NCBI GenBank assembly: GCA_036874045.1
Contig: CM072335.1
Span: 27,845,501-27,909,500 of the forward strand
Origin: Cymodocea nodosa
Taxonomy: Eukaryota > Streptophyta > Magnoliopsida > Alismatales > Cymodoceaceae
Direction of reading: 5' to 3'
Length of the DNA: 64,000 nt
The notes beneath the pieces are model-generated. The model worked only from the letters and a program-made list of their open reading frames with translations, did no database searches and was not told the origin of the DNA. Within the stretch, counting starts at the first letter, position 1. Every line of letters starts with the position of its first letter. This document shows positions 1 through 13,575 of this stretch, piece after piece. The position numbers and the translations under genes were made by a program.

Positions 1-1481
1 GCGCAAAATAAATCTGTATTTAATCTTTCTTGATTTTGAAATTAGATATGATAGCGTAAAAGAAAGTTGTACAAAATCTTAAAAATCAGGTGGAAACTTA
101 TCGATAACATCTCACAAGCAAACATGGTCCACTCGCTGTTGACGAAAAAGTATAAAAAAAGTTGAACGAAAATAAAGCATGTCAAGGAGGACCGAGTACT
201 TGTGTTTGTAAGAAAGAAAAATGACCATATAAATGTATGATGCGCCCAAGAGGGCAAATGCTTTTGACACAACCAGATTTGAATGATTAACCAGTCCAAG
301 TGTGTGCTTAAGGAGATAAAACATCTTTAACAAGTTAAGACCTTGTTAATTAATTTGAGCGACCAAAGTGTACACCCAAGAAGACGAACATTTTCAACGT
401 TTCCTTATATACAATACATGTATATGATAATTTAGAACGTAAGTAAGGTGCCTTGACATTGTTAACGATGGACTCAAGGGTGCTCCCATGGCAGGTGACG
501 AGGAATGAGGTCTTTAATTGTTGGATTCGTAAGTTGTGGATGATCACCATCAAGGTGGCATGATTAATAATAGCCAGAAACTTATTGCTTTCTAGCTATC
601 TCTTTTTCTACCGGTGGTGGTGGTGTCGTGGAACTTGACTCCGTTAGTCAAAAGAAGAAGAGGAGAAAGAAGATGAAGAATAAAGACGATGAAAAGCTAC
701 AATGCAAAAGGGAGGAAGGTTCAATGGCACTGTTTAATTAAGACGTACCAACGCAAAAAGGTTCTGTTGCATGTGTACGTGCTTGTTTCATTTATGCGAC
801 GCTTGTTCAATTACGTACTCATATATATATATATGTAGCCAGTGAGTGATCGATATACATACGAGGATGATAAGGCACTCTTTCACTATTCGTTCGATCA
901 TGGGATCGAAAATCTTGCAAAAAAAAGTACTCACGTGTACTTACGTACATACATAATTGTAAATTCATCGCATGCCTGCGTGTACATATTTTCTTACCAC
1001 GTACATGTACACTTCGATTGACTGTCCAAATACGATAGTGTTGGAGATGCTGTTTGCCGTCTGGGGCTCACACACTTTGAAAATGCCTGCCCTCGATCTT
1101 AGGCGCACACTTTGATCAGCTGGAGATAAGATCAATCGATACAGAGATCTACGTTAATTAGACTAGCCTTTGCCTTTGAGATCAGACTAGGCATACCAAC
1201 ATATATGGTCAAGCAAGCATATATCCGTGCTCTTTATGCACAAGATGGATATATATATAGTAATCTTTTAATTTGTCAACAAAATGGACTACAAAAGTAA
1301 AATAACATTCAATATAATCGAAAGAAAGAAGAGAATGATATACGACCGATCAAGTAATTGAAATGCATGAATAAAATACCTGTATACGCGCGTGAAAGTC
1401 CACATGTATGGGAGACACACATAGCGAGGTAACGAAAAGAAGAGAAGACATATACCTAGCGCACTACCAAATATGCTATTC

Positions 1482-1482
<1 letters not shown>

Positions 1483-1519
<37 letters not shown>
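1483..1519. repeat. (AG)n microsatellite
   Basis: An uninterrupted AG dinucleotide run of 37 bases. It is likely length-polymorphic and lies in intergenic DNA about 3.6 kb upstream of the permease gene. Confidence 0.97.
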
Positions 1520-1521
<2 letters not shown>

Positions 1522-3945
1522 ACATCCTTGTGGTGTATGAATCAAGCATTTATTCCATGAACACTAGAGGGAATTATTATAAAAGGAAAAGCACCTTTTG
1601 CATGCATATACACTGTACTTATGAATATTATTGGAAGTAAACAAGAAAATAAACGATCAATTGTGATCAATGAAATTAAATGACGGACAAGGTCTTCTTT
1701 AACAGTAAAGATGTTATGTTATTTTCCAGGAGAACAATTTTCCTACAACTGTAAATAGAATAGAAAAAAAAAATCATGACCATGTTTTACCTCTTGTTTC
1801 TTGTGAATAACTCCTTATAAATAAATGATCCCGAACAAGAGAAGAACATGGTGGAAATTCAACTGGACCGAAGCAATCAAGCAGCGGTGACCAGCCCAAC
1901 CATGTTCACGATCAAGCCCATATCCAGCCCAGAAGATCCACAAGAAACACTAAAACACCTGCCTACCTCCCAGTATTTACCTAGTAACTTGAGGGGTAGT
2001 ATAAAAGTTCTCCTAAACAGTGTGTTGTCCTTATCTGTTATATTTATTTGTAGCAGGTCCTTATGTAAAGGGCAACTTGTATATAAACCAAACTTTGTAT
2101 TGTGTGATTCAATGATTAAAAAATAAAATAATTCAGAACAACCTTTTCACCTACACGGATTTTTCCAGAGGCCGATTATCATGGGCTTTCTTCTGCATGT
2201 GTCTTTCGGTATTAACAACAAGGCCGAGAAAATTAACATGAACCCAATGTTCACCGACTAGAGGAATAGTGGGCTTCGAAAAGTGGACCGAGAATATTAT
2301 CATGGACCCAATTTTCAACGACTGGACTGGGGCACCATCAAAGTAAGCTTCCACAAAAGAGGTAGGTTTGTATATCTGTCGGACACCTTTTTTCGTTCCA
2401 AATAGTTTCAAAGGAAAACATATCATATATTGCTGTTCTTAATTAAGTTAGTTCGAACTAACTGTAGTAAGTTAATTGAACGTAAATAACAGTAATTCTA
2501 GATTTTTAATCTTAATAAATATAAAAACATCGTTACGAAAAGTCATTGAGATAGATAGTCTCACATTAGTAGAAAAGAAAGAAAACTTGATCTTATATAA
2601 AGGAAAACCCTCTACTCATCACCAGTTAGTTTTAAATTAAGGCTGATCTCTGTTGTGAGCTACTTGTATATGTAGAAAAAGTGAAAAAATATATATATAT
2701 ATACATACAAGTAAAGAGATATGTTGAGATAAAACGTGATAATATCGATATAAAAGAAAGAAAACTTAACGAAACATTTTTTATTCTGTCTTCCGGTATG
2801 ACGATTTACTTCAAGATACAGGACATACTTTATCTTTTACCCAAAATGTACAAGATTTATGTGTCCAATGTGGCAATCCCATCACTCAGTGGTCTGTGAC
2901 ATTTTGTCTGCATACTCTGGCGTGAGGTCTCACGTGCATGGCCCCTCCATGTCGTCTTCTCCGCTGCGAAGGAACGGATGACCACTCGCATGCCAAGAAC
3001 AGACAAATGCAAAGCAAGACGCTCTCCCTCCCCTTCCCCATGTGTCATTAATTAATTAATCAATCAATTCGTGGTTCTTTCTGATCATCTCATACCAGCC
3101 GAGAACAAAATCCAGATGTTGTTAAAGTGACGTTCTTCATTTTGAGAGCGAAGATAAAGTTTACGTGAAAGATTTCTTCCGCCAAAGAAAAAGGACTAAA
3201 TCAACCAGTAGAATATATATGCGACGGCATGAACAGGAACAGCAACCCCCACTTGAAAAAGAAGAGGCCTGAAATCCAACGCGCGGAGCACAAGAGGGAA
3301 TGGTTGAGATGAGCCATTCTTTTCTATCATCTATGAATTAGCCATCTCTTCTGCCTTCTCATCTGCGGAATAAGGACATGTACCCACCAAGCCACTTATA
3401 CGTCAGGCCTTGCCCTTTCAACAAGTTGCAGGATCCCAAAAGCCTTCGTTGGCAAGAAGAGATGCGATGTCCAGCTTAGCATGTAATCCTTGTGATTTTA
3501 ACGAAGATAGATGCTTATTAATTTAATTGAAAATGAATAATGAACAAAAGAGTTCATTACATATATAAAATCTGATTTTTATTCTTGCTTTTATTAATAT
3601 AAAACTTTCTTGATACTTTCCTCTGATATGATATCACATTGAAATTCTAATTCAATACAAATCAGCAATAAGTGAAAAAATACATCATCATGTGTAAGAT
3701 CTAATGATGTCCTTGTATGACGCGAATCTTTTTTAAGATGATTAACATATTTTCCTGTCTAATATGGAACATGATCCTCGTCGGGCAGCATCTACAAAGA
3801 ATCAAACCCTCACTACTGTTGCGAATTTGAGAGCAGTTGAATAAAGTTTTCTTCTTTTGGAGAGGAGTTGGGTTAGACCGGCCATTCTATCGTTATCGTT
3901 ACATATATATGTCCCTGGTTTTGGATAGATGAGGGCTCAAATTAT

Positions 3946-4437
3946 AAGGATCCATTTGGTAAAGATTATTTATACTTAACGTGTAGCCAGAAATAAGCTA
4001 TGCCTTAAAAAAACTACAAAAGTTAGTTTTTTTTTTCACTTAAAGCTTTTGGTTCAAATGGAACAATTTTTTAAGCTTACTTTTGACCACAATTAATGAA
4101 AGATGCTAAGGCATTTACATACGTTAGATCAAATAATCGAACACCTCCTTTTGTATTTCCATTGCCCAAGTAAAGGACTTGAAGGAGATGAGATTTAGGG
4201 TATATTTGACCAAAATTATTTTGATTCAACACATAAAAGTAAGCAGTCGTTTTTAAAAATATATAGAACGTACACGACTATTTTTCATTTAGCATTTGTA
4301 ATTTCAACTAAAACATTTTTTTAGGCTGACGATGTATAGAAATAAGTGTTTGTGTGAACGATCTACGATGATAATTACTGAAAAAATGCTAGAATATTTT
4401 TACTCGCAGCATCAAGTAACTGTAATCAAACGGATTG
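3946..4437. mobile_element. Possible MITE with imperfect terminal inverted repeats
   Basis: The left end (atccatttggtaaaga) and the reverse complement of the right end (atccgtttgattacag) match at about 12 of 16 positions. Such 'TTTGGTTA'-type ends are usual in plant hAT or Harbinger MITEs. The interior is AT-rich with no coding frame. I could not define a clean target-site duplication, so this is a weak call. Confidence 0.3.
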
Positions 4438-4991
4438 GATTCTTAATTATCTAATTCTAAGTGTCTGAGAGTGCAATGTCACAGTGTATGCTGTAGTACC
4501 TGATGCCTGCCACATGCAACGTGGAAGAAGACAAAGAAAGGGAGACAAGAAGAATGGGAAATAATAACATAGGGTAATTTGCAATTCTTCAATGTATTGG
4601 ATAGCCAGGATAGCTCCAATTCTTGAATACAAATCATCAAATCCCTTAAATAATATGAATGTTGAGAAAGAGAGTTTAGTACCTGTGACACTGGGAAATC
4701 GGTTCTGACTCGGTTTAATCCACCATCCCCATATCTGGTCAAACGTCCATCAGATCGATTGGTCAAACGCCTATAGAATACTCGCAGCACAAATTAAACG
4801 GTTCTGACTCGGTTTAGTACTTTGACTCATTTTGGTGCTAATACGAAAAACAAATTAAAACTGCACCATAGAATTATGAGTTTCTTTTGATAATAGTAGA
4901 TTTTTATGTTTATTAAGATTTAAATTCCCTGGGACGAAGAAAAACTATTCCGCGTTTGTTGAGATAAATGCCTGATCTTTTACCACTCTTC

Positions 4992-4999
4992 TATTTAAG
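4992..4999 (+). promoter_or_regulatory. TATA-like box of the permease gene
   Basis: TATTTAAG lies 136 bp before the ATG at 5135. The stretch between is pyrimidine-rich, with TTC repeats typical of plant 5' leaders. Placement is inferred from position and sequence. Confidence 0.5.
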
Positions 5000-5134
5000 C
5001 AAACCATCACTCACTCCATTCATTTCACGCCTCCTCTTCTTCTTCTTCTTCCTTGTCCTCTTGTACGGTTGTCCATTGCCTGAGTTGAAAAGGGAAGAAA
5101 CAAAGAGTCGTCCAAGGAAGACCTGACCACTGCC

Positions 5135-7836
5135 ATGGATGAAGGTGCCTTCCACTCTGTGGAGCAAGGATCTGGCGGAAGGAAGAACTTGGACGACGAT
5201 GGTCGTGTACGAAGAACTGGTAATTTCATCTTCATGATATATGATCCCCAAAAAATGCTTTATATTCTTCTTCTTCTTCTTCTTCTTCCAGGCACCGTTT
5301 TCACCGCCAGTGCACATATCATAACCGCTGTGATTGGATCAGGAGTGCTCTCTCTCGCATGGGCCGTAGCTCAGCTGGGTTGGATAGCAGGCGTTTCCGC
5401 TCTCATGGTTTTCTCTGTCATCACCTGGTTCACCTCCATTCTGCTTGCCGACTGCTACAGATCGCCCGACCCGATCACTGGGAAGAGGAACCACACTTAC
5501 ATGAACGCCGTCAGAACGAATCTGGGTACGACAGATTTCAGTAAAAAACTAGGTTGATTCGTTACGGTACTGAAAAATGATGAGTCGTTGGGATTCGATC
5601 TTCAGGAGGCGTCAGGTTCCTACTCTGTGGCATTGCGCAGTATGTGAACCTTGTGTGTGTGACCATTGCCTTCACCATCACAGGATCCATCAGCATGGTG
5701 TAAGAAGACATCGATCACCATTATCGATCCACAGCTTTCACCAGAATGAATTCTTCGATTTATAACTTATTCACCTCTTATATTCATATTCTAATTACCT
5801 AATGAACTTGGCGTTCGATTCCTGTTCATCCAGAGCGGTGAGAAGATCGGACTGCTTCCACCGTGAAGGGCATCTAGCAAAGTGCGACGTCTCCGTCTAC
5901 TCCTACATCGCCATGTTTGCGGCTTTGCAGGTGGTCCTGTCTCAGATCCCTAACATCCACAAGCTGTGGTGGCTCTCCATACTTGCGGCCGTCATGTCCT
6001 TCACCTATTCGTTCATTGGGATCGGCCTCTCCATTGCCAGGATCGCAGGTAACTTGTACCTCCATCTACATCGCTCGTGGGATCTGTTTGGATTGGGTTA
6101 CGATCGAGGTGTAGGATTACACGTACGTACGTTGGATTCGATCTTATCGAAACAATCGATTTTTTACGTGATGTTTTTTTGTGATATATATATATATATA
6201 TATTTCGATGAGATTCTATATTTTGTTCTCCTTTTTGGTCTTCCAAAAAAACATTTGAAAATCTTGCGGTGGTCTTGTTCTGTCTTCCTCTTTTGGAAAT
6301 GATTGATTGATTAGATATTGTACTTGGTCACTTTCCTATGAAATGTTTATGAAACAAGAAAATTAAGATTGTTTATATAAATCATCATTGGTGCTTTGTT
6401 TTATCTTCTCTTGCCTAAAAAGACCTTGTCCAAATAACTCTGGATTTTCTGGGACTTGTGATACAAGAAATTTAATTTTTTCCACCAAGTTATCTTCACG
6501 CAGTCTTGAATAATTGCAGAAGGTGGTGATGTAAAGGCTAGCTTGACTGGGGTACCAGTTGGTGTTGATTTGTCTGAGGCAGACAAGGTGTGGAGGATTT
6601 TCCAATCTCTTGGGGACATCGCCGCTGCATATACCTACTCCATTGTTCTTGTTGAGATACAGGTAAAATTAATCTACCCAAGATCAATCACCACGTAATT
6701 GATAATGTTCTTCCTTGTTAATTATTTACCAATTTACCCGTACGCGCTGATATTTGAAAATTAATTCCCTGATCTAGCTTGAGTAGAAGTTGTTACTTTA
6801 ATTTCAACCAAGTCGTGCATGGTCACGTACGTATGTATTTGTGAAATAATTCATTCATTGGCGTAGTTACTCTTGTCCCTTCGTGTTCTTCACTGTTTTT
6901 ACTTGTAATCAGTGGAGACACCCTTTTGTATTACACTACTTTTCCTGTAAATAGAGATAGTTATCTTGGCTGGGGGTTAAACCAGTCAAAATATTTCATC
7001 CTCTCCGCTTACTATATTCTGTTTAGTTTATATTCCAGCCGATCGATTTCATGTTCTGAGTGTCAAGAAAATTGATGTTGCCATGAACGTCACACGTAGG
7101 ATACTTTGAAATCGAGCCCACCGGAGAGTGAGGCCATGAAGAAGGCGTCAACCGTAGGAGTGCTCACCACAACCATCTTCTACATGCTATGCGGCTGCTT
7201 AGGATTCGCCGCCTTTGGCAACAATGCTCCGGGCAACTTCCTCACCGGGTTCGGCTTCTACGAGCCGTTTTGGCTCATCGACATCGGCAACATTTGCGTT
7301 GCCATCCACCTGATCGGAGCATATCAAGTATGTACATATGACGACATCATTCCCAACTCCAAGATTTTTCTACAAACACAACTTTGTGACATGATGAGAT
7401 ACGCTTGTAGGTCTTTTCCCAACCAATATACCAATTCATCGAAGGCCGGTGTGCTGAGCATTGGCCGGACAACGCCCTACTAATCAAAGCGTACGTCGTA
7501 GATGTACCAACGTATGGGAATTACTCCATAAACTTATTCCGGTTGGTGTGGAGGACGTCGTACGTCATTGTGACCGCCTTCGTCGCCATGATCTTCCCTT
7601 TCTTCAATGACTTCATGGGCCTCCTCGGGGCCTTGGCGTTCTGGCCTCTCACCGTCTACTTCCCTGTGGAGATGCACATCAGAAGGGCAGAGATCAAGAG
7701 GTTCACCTTCAGATGGGCGTTGCTGCAGATATTGAGCTCGGCCTGCTTCGCAATCTCACTGGTCGCGGCTTGTGGATCAATTCAAGGCTTGATCCATGGA
7801 GTCCAGAACTACAGGCCGTTTAGCACGACCCATTAA
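5135..7836 (+). CDS. AAP: Amino acid permease (AAP family, AAAP superfamily)
   Basis: Proton-coupled amino acid importer of the plasma membrane, predicted from family membership. Seven exons: 5135-5219, 5292-5525, 5606-5699, 5834-6048, 6520-6662, 7100-7327, 7411-7836. They sum to 1,425 bases (474 residues plus stop), the usual AAP length. All introns are GT-AG and phases close. A short hydrophilic N-terminus leads into the family signature HIITAVIGSGVLSLAWAVAQ, followed by about ten further hydrophobic segments and the C-terminal NYRPFSTTH. Diagnostic AAP stretches include NHTYMNAVR, FAAFGNNAPGNFLTGFGFYEP and GLLGALAFWPLTVYFPVEM. The first ATG after the TATA-like box is used. Intron 1 is only 72 bp, has no stop in frame and ends in a TTC-repeat pyrimidine tract. 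A possible AATAAA signal lies at 8008-8013. The gene looks intact. The exact AAP subclass and substrate preference cannot be read by eye. Confidence 0.93.
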
Positions 7837-9730
7837 ACCAAAAAAAAATTGGTTGCGTATTTACGTGCGACTTTCCGAACCACCTCGATTCTCAGATACT
7901 CGGAAATACGTACGAAAGTTCTAAAACCACCGTGCAAGAGCAATCTTAATTTGATAACACTTTCATCCTGTGGATTTATACATTATATTAGTTCTGATCT
8001 CATTTTAAATAAAAATCGTCATCCAAGAAAAAGAACAGAAGCAACGAAGAAAAAAAAAGAGAGACCAAGTGTCAAAACCATCCGAGGTAACAATCTCACA
8101 CCATCTAAAACGATGCCCAAAGTTTGATCCTCCTCTCCCTTTCTCAGGAGTGAAGCACCAGCTGTACTATTTGTAACCCAGAGAAGTTTAGTCAAGGGGG
8201 CAGTCAATGACCATCACGCCACCACAAATCCGCACGACCATTGGAATGTGGTAATTGACACGAATTTTATGAGAATAAAGTTCGATACCGATTTATTAAC
8301 TCGAGATTTCAAATAAATAGAAATTAAACTTCGTCGTGAATGGCGAGCATGCCCCCACAGAGCATCGCTGTCAAAACATCAGAATCCGAGAGGCATAGCC
8401 TGGAAAGCCTTTTAATTCTTCTGGTACATTAGGACGGGCTGCTACATTTGGTCCAATTGCTGGATGTCGATCGATTTGGGAAGGTACGAAAAAGTCGGAA
8501 AGCATACGAATTGCGCTGCTATCAAAACGGAATATATTGAGTTCAACATACAGTTTTCGAAAATACCCACTTAATCCTTGTTCTCATTATGAAATAGATA
8601 AATAACCAAAACTTAATTTATATCCAGTTTCAGAAAAAGAAAACACATAGTTGGCTACATATAGCGCCTCCTTGACGAGAATATTCACTCCACGTTATCG
8701 GACCCAACAAACAAGAGGCTGACAAGTATGCACCAAATACGATAAACACCAAAATCATTTGTTAGCTTCACAGATGATAATTATTCATCGTGTGCAAAGA
8801 GAAGCCTAGACAATTACAGAAAATAAAGCATTACGGTATTTATAGTGTAACTTTACATTCCAAAGGATACAATTCTTATAGAAAGCCCAAACTAAGTCAA
8901 ATAATCAGGTCATTTTCTTCAAAAATATCGTTTGGTGAACTCATTATCTGGAATGGATTATAGCGAACTTGCTCATTTGGCAAAACTGCAGATTTCATAT
9001 TTCATGGGTCAAAGTAATGTGACATTGAAGCCAACAAAACAAAGCATTCTAAATAGCTACGAAAGGCTCCGTGTTTTTCCAAATTACAATTTTTTTTCCA
9101 ATATGAATTTTTCAACAAGTAGGAGCTTTGACAGGTATGAAGTGATGGATCGCTACAGATTTATTTACCTAAGCTTCACGTCTCAGCACTGAAAAAACCC
9201 AATGCCTTCTAATGCTGGTTTCTATGAACAGCAAGCAAGTCCACTAGGTCATACACGGCAGAGATCACCTAAATGACTTGAAAGAGTAAATGTTTCATAT
9301 AAAATAGCAATTTTGGTCAATAGAGAGAACGCAAGTCAACCCAATATAAAATCTACAACCATCGTCTCTAATTTGTGGTGGGTCAATGTTTTAACTAATT
9401 GCTAATATCCAATAAAAACAAGTCTGTACCCTGCAGAATAAATAAATGATAAAATAAAAATACGACAAAAATGACCCTAAATTAAGAAATTAATGAGACC
9501 AATTCAAAATGATACTGATGTCTCCTTTCTCAATTTCCAATGGTAGTTTTTCTACGTCCTCCATGATTCAAATCTTAGAGAAAACTACAAATATTACTGT
9601 TTCTAATCAACTAAATTATTGTAGTTAGTTATGTAACTTCTCTAAATTACCTGAGCAAATAATGGCATCAACCAATATTCCTGCACAATACTGAGAAACC
9701 ACATTCAACGTTACACAAGGCCATAGACAA

Positions 9731-10239
9731 AAATGCTACATCTAGTAGCCTAATGCTTTAAGCTAACTTAGATACAAGTAATTAAATGTTCATAAAAAAA
9801 TGTTACATCAAATAAGTCATTTCACAAAGTTATATCAAGTCAATATGTTCTAGTAAACAATTGCCTTATTCCTCAATTGCTTCAAATCTTCATCAACTGC
9901 TCATTCCAGTTCGTGTTTCTAATATGCCTCAAACAGATCTCTTTCAAGTTTAATAAAAGTAGTCAAAGACATTTAACGAAATATTAGATAGAATAGCTAT
10001 TTATACAGTCATATTAGCCCATCTCTTCCTAAATGCTACATCTAGTAGCCTAATGCTTCAAGCTAACTTCGATACGAGTAATTAAAAGTTCATCCAAAAA
10101 TGTCACATGAAATATGCCATTTCTCAAAATTATATCAACTCAATATGTTCCAATAAATAATTGGCTTATTCCTCAATTGCTTCAAGTCTTCATCAAGTGC
10201 TCATTCCAGTTAGTGTTTCTTAAAGGCCTCAACAGATCT
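9731..10239. repeat. Direct duplication, two ~210-bp copies 300 bp apart
   Basis: Copy one is 9731-9940 and copy two is 10031-10239. Both run from 'aaatgctacatctagtagcc' to 'cagatct' with scattered substitutions (about 85-90% identity by eye). The two are separated by about 90 unrelated bases. It is either a tandem duplication of a ~300-bp unit whose spacer diverged or was lost from one copy, or two copies of a repeat. No coding potential is evident. Confidence 0.85.
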
Positions 10240-10754
10240 TTCCCGTTATGAGGTTTATGTCCCTAACAAGTCCCTCTGTTATCAACAGCAGGAATCGGAT
10301 GCTCCACTTCTAGTCCTTAGTAGAACTAATTTATTTTAATGTAATGAATTTTCCTCCAGGAAATTTAATGGATTCAATGCTTGCTTTGTAATACTCCTGC
10401 AGTGCTCCAAACAGGAAACAAGATGATGCATGCACAACATTCTATTGTCCTTTTATCTCTAAAATCACTGAGATACTCAAAGAAAGATACCATCTCCAAC
10501 AAAAAGATCTAACAATTTCATCTTAACTCAGGTTTTCTCCAACCTATTTAGGGCACCATCATCAAGATTTGATATATTGCCTTTCTAGACCCCTTCTTTT
10601 CAAGATGATAACAGTCGACCTTTGGAATTCTATGCTTTTCTTTTTTATTTGATATACACTAAACTTAGTAAAGATTAAAGAGTCGGCAGTCTTAACCTTG
10701 CCTTCTTGAGAGGTAAAGGATATGTGATCCTTGATCATAATAAGCTTGTGAAGG

Positions 10755-11770
10755 TGGCTAGCAACAACAATCATTGCCTTAATCTCACTATGTAAGGTCA
10801 ACTAAACGAATCCATTCTTTTCATTTATTTCTATCCATAATTAAATCATATAACTTCAAATCCTTTTCATTATTTCTAGCCAAGTAATTTTTGGTCTTCC
10901 TCTACCTCCTTTACTTTCTCCTATATTATTAATTAATTATTCTTTCATTGCAAGTGAATCTATATTCATTTTGCAGATATAACCAAACCATATAGGGTAA
11001 TTTTCTTGTATGATATCTTCAATTGGTACAACTTCTACTCTATTATGAATGAAATTATTTTTTTAACTTGTCTCTTGTTGCTTTACCGGTCATCCATATT
11101 AACATTCACATTTCTACCACACTAACTATATGGACACATAACAACCCAATATTTTGTCACAAGGCATAGCCAAGAGAAAAGATATTTCATAGAAATTTTC
11201 TTTTAATTTGAAGGATGTCATTTTATCACATAACACTCCCAATTTATTTGTCGACTTTATCCAACATACTTTAATGCAATGAATAATGTCTTTTATAATT
11301 TCTTCATTGTTAGTTATTATAGAACCTAAAGTTTCCAACCATCCAATTTTTATGTTTTTTTCATTATTTCTTTAATTGCTAAACTTACATTCCATGTATT
11401 TAATTTTTGACATAGTCTAAATCCTTTAGATTCCAAGGTATCTCTCCATAACTATAATTTAGAATTAATTCCAACATACTTTTATTAACTAAAACTATGT
11501 CATCACCAAATAAGGCACACCAAGTATTAGTTGAATTTTCTTAGATATTTTATTCGTAAGTAAGACAAATAAGTTAGGGCTCAAAAATGATCCCTAGTGT
11601 AAGCCCATGATTGAAAATTCTTGTCTTCCCTCCTATAATTTAAACACTAATAAATTCCTTAAGATACAAATCTTTGATGATATCAATACGATCAATAGAA
11701 ACTCCTTTTCTTTCTTATACGCACCATAAAAGCTCTTAGCTCTAGAATTTTCAATTAGTTGCTTAAGTAG
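10755..11770 (-). mobile_element. RTE-like LINE remnant, 3' half
   Basis: On the minus strand I can read degenerate reverse transcriptase text in several frames. Near 11.7 kb is KGVSIDRIDIIKDLY, then a TLG-FLSPNLF segment near 11.6 kb, then the polymerase box FGDDIVLV at 11499-11510 (the YADD/FADD motif of this family). The LGSII-NNEEIIKD and GVLCDKMTSFKLKENFY blocks follow at 11126-11338. The left end has TTG-rich bases typical of RTE 3' ends. It has multiple frameshifts and stops and is not coding. Upstream ORF parts are absent, as in a 5'-truncated insertion. Confidence 0.75.
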
Positions 11771-13230
11771 GTAACTTTCATTATTGATCTACATGACAAA
11801 AAACAAAATTGATTTTTTGTCATTATAGTTACATACCTCAGTCTTTATTTAATTACTCTTTCCTAAAAGTTTCATTTTATGACAAGTTGGTTAAGTTAGC
11901 CTTTCTTTAAAAAGTAAGATGTCAAAAGAAATTCAAAATTTTAACTGTTGACAGAGGCCATTTCAGGTATACCAAAAAAACCAATCAATTGAATGCCTAT
12001 TAGAGCAAACCTGAGAGGACACAACATTGAGAGCATGAAGGAGCATACAAGAGTTCCAACAATCCAAAAGTGCCTCTGCTAAAATAAAATTGAAAAGTCA
12101 AATATGGATAATAAAGTCTTCAGAATGTAATAGGATAAGCCTCTAAGAGTAACATAGAACAAGAAAAATACTACCCTGTTAACATATTCTGACAATAAGC
12201 AGATGAAGCACCACATCTCAATAACTACATTTTTAATGTAACCAAAGTCATTATAGGAATGCCCAAATAAATATCGTTCTGTTCTAAGAAATCCTATTGT
12301 TTTCGAAGAAATTCTGCATTCTGCAAGTACGCACATAAATGACAAATCAGAAAAATTTTTGAGACTCCACCAGAAAACCTATCTTTCATCAATGATTCTG
12401 CCAACTGATACATCACCAAAGAAATTATACTGAATTTTTTTTGCAAAGTAAAATTACATTGAATTTCAGACTTATGTTTAAATTTTTGAAAATTTTGAAA
12501 CTCTTCCATCAACCTCAGATAATAATCCTACAATATTTGTCATACGTTGTCCAGCTAAAACTGTGTGCTGCAGAAATTCCTTCATATCTATCTGGGGGGC
12601 AAACAAGGACAGAAGTACAATCTACTCCCTACTGATAAACCACATTCCAAACATAATAGGCTATAGAAATTGAACGTCAAGTGGATTCTCAAGATTAATA
12701 AGTGAGTTCTTTATTTGAGCAGAGGAAGTGAATTACAGTTTTAATTATAACATGAGTTTTTACGTCTTTTAATAGAAGAACAGACTTCAACTACTACTTA
12801 AACTGCATACAAATTGGATGCTGATTCCTAATGTTACCTACAATTACCTATATTGTGGGGAAATGTTAGTTACAAAAAAGATAAAAACACCTCCTACAAC
12901 AAGACCAATTAGACCAACAAGATAAAACATCTAGCAAAAATATATAGATGCAATCTGCATCACACGTTTATGTCAATTTAGTGTAATGGAACCTACACTA
13001 CAGTCTTATGATTGAAAGCTCCAAGTATGGCAAGACAAAAGGGATTTTCAAGAACCTTGTAAATTTTTCATATGAATTGCAAAAAGGAAACGGTGAACTT
13101 ACAAGTGGAGAATCGTATGTATTACAATGATTCTTTGGGTCTTCCAAAAAAGAAACAATTTCTTTCTAATATAAAAGTTAGCAGTCAGACTACGTTCCAT
13201 AAAAATTCAAACAATAACAAAATAGTGTAA

Positions 13231-13575
13231 ATGCAATATCCAACTATCCAAGGCCATAGGAAAAAGGAAACCTTGGATATAACTTTCCAAGTAAAGTCGA
13301 TACATTCAAGTTGGATCCATTCCCTCGGTGAAGTTTGCATTTTTCAACTTCACAAACTAAATACAGGATTACTAAGAATGCTGTTTACTTCTTACAGTGA
13401 TAGATTAGCACAATTGCAGAAGGATAAAATCCAAGAAATGTATCATTATGTGATCCGGTTTGTCTCTAATCTGCAAAACTATGTTCGAGCAACTTCAAGC
13501 CTTGGTCTTCAGCTGATGGATATGAAAGTTTGCATTGAACAGATGAAATGTGGCCAATTAGATAACCCTGGCTAA
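13231..13575 (+). CDS. Unidentified 114-codon open frame, doubtful
   Basis: The second half (from about codon 57) reads like a helical soluble protein, including DRLAQLQKDKIQEM and SLGLQLMDMKVCIEQM, and is preceded by a plausible AG acceptor at about 13397. The frame ends at TAA just 3' of the convergent KH gene. I recognise no family. It could be a gene fragment carried by a transposon, a last exon whose partners I cannot find, or chance. Confidence 0.15.
   Translation: MQYPTIQGHRKKETLDITFQVKSIHSSWIHSLGEVCIFQLHKLNTGLLRMLFTSYSDRLAQLQKDKIQEMYHYVIRFVSNLQNYVRATSSLGLQLMDMKVCIEQMKCGQLDNPG

Larger units (their letters stand above)
1..4989. other. Intergenic AT-rich region, no gene recognised
   Basis: I see no convincing coding region here; the open frames are short and unlike known proteins. 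It holds a GA microsatellite (1483-1519), a degenerate repeat of about 60-70 bp at 2165-2340 in which a 'ccgagaa-att-atcatg-acccaa' core recurs, and TA-rich runs near 2690. A TCCCACATT-like motif at 2557-2570 is followed by a TATA-like stretch at 2593-2603. A possible MITE lies at 3946-4437. The right end is the promoter of the permease gene. Confidence 0.6.

Noticed and set aside
1848-2126. 92-codon frame followed by an LTR-like TATA stretch
   Set aside because: A TTGAGGGGTAGT string resembles a polypurine tract and the text after it resembles an LTR tail, but I could not find a partner LTR, a primer site or protein domains. Left uncalled.
11980-12600. Two short exon-like minus-strand stretches near 12.02 and 12.55 kb
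   Set aside because: Both have AG/GT borders and readable text, but phases could not be joined with any neighbour and no family was recognised.
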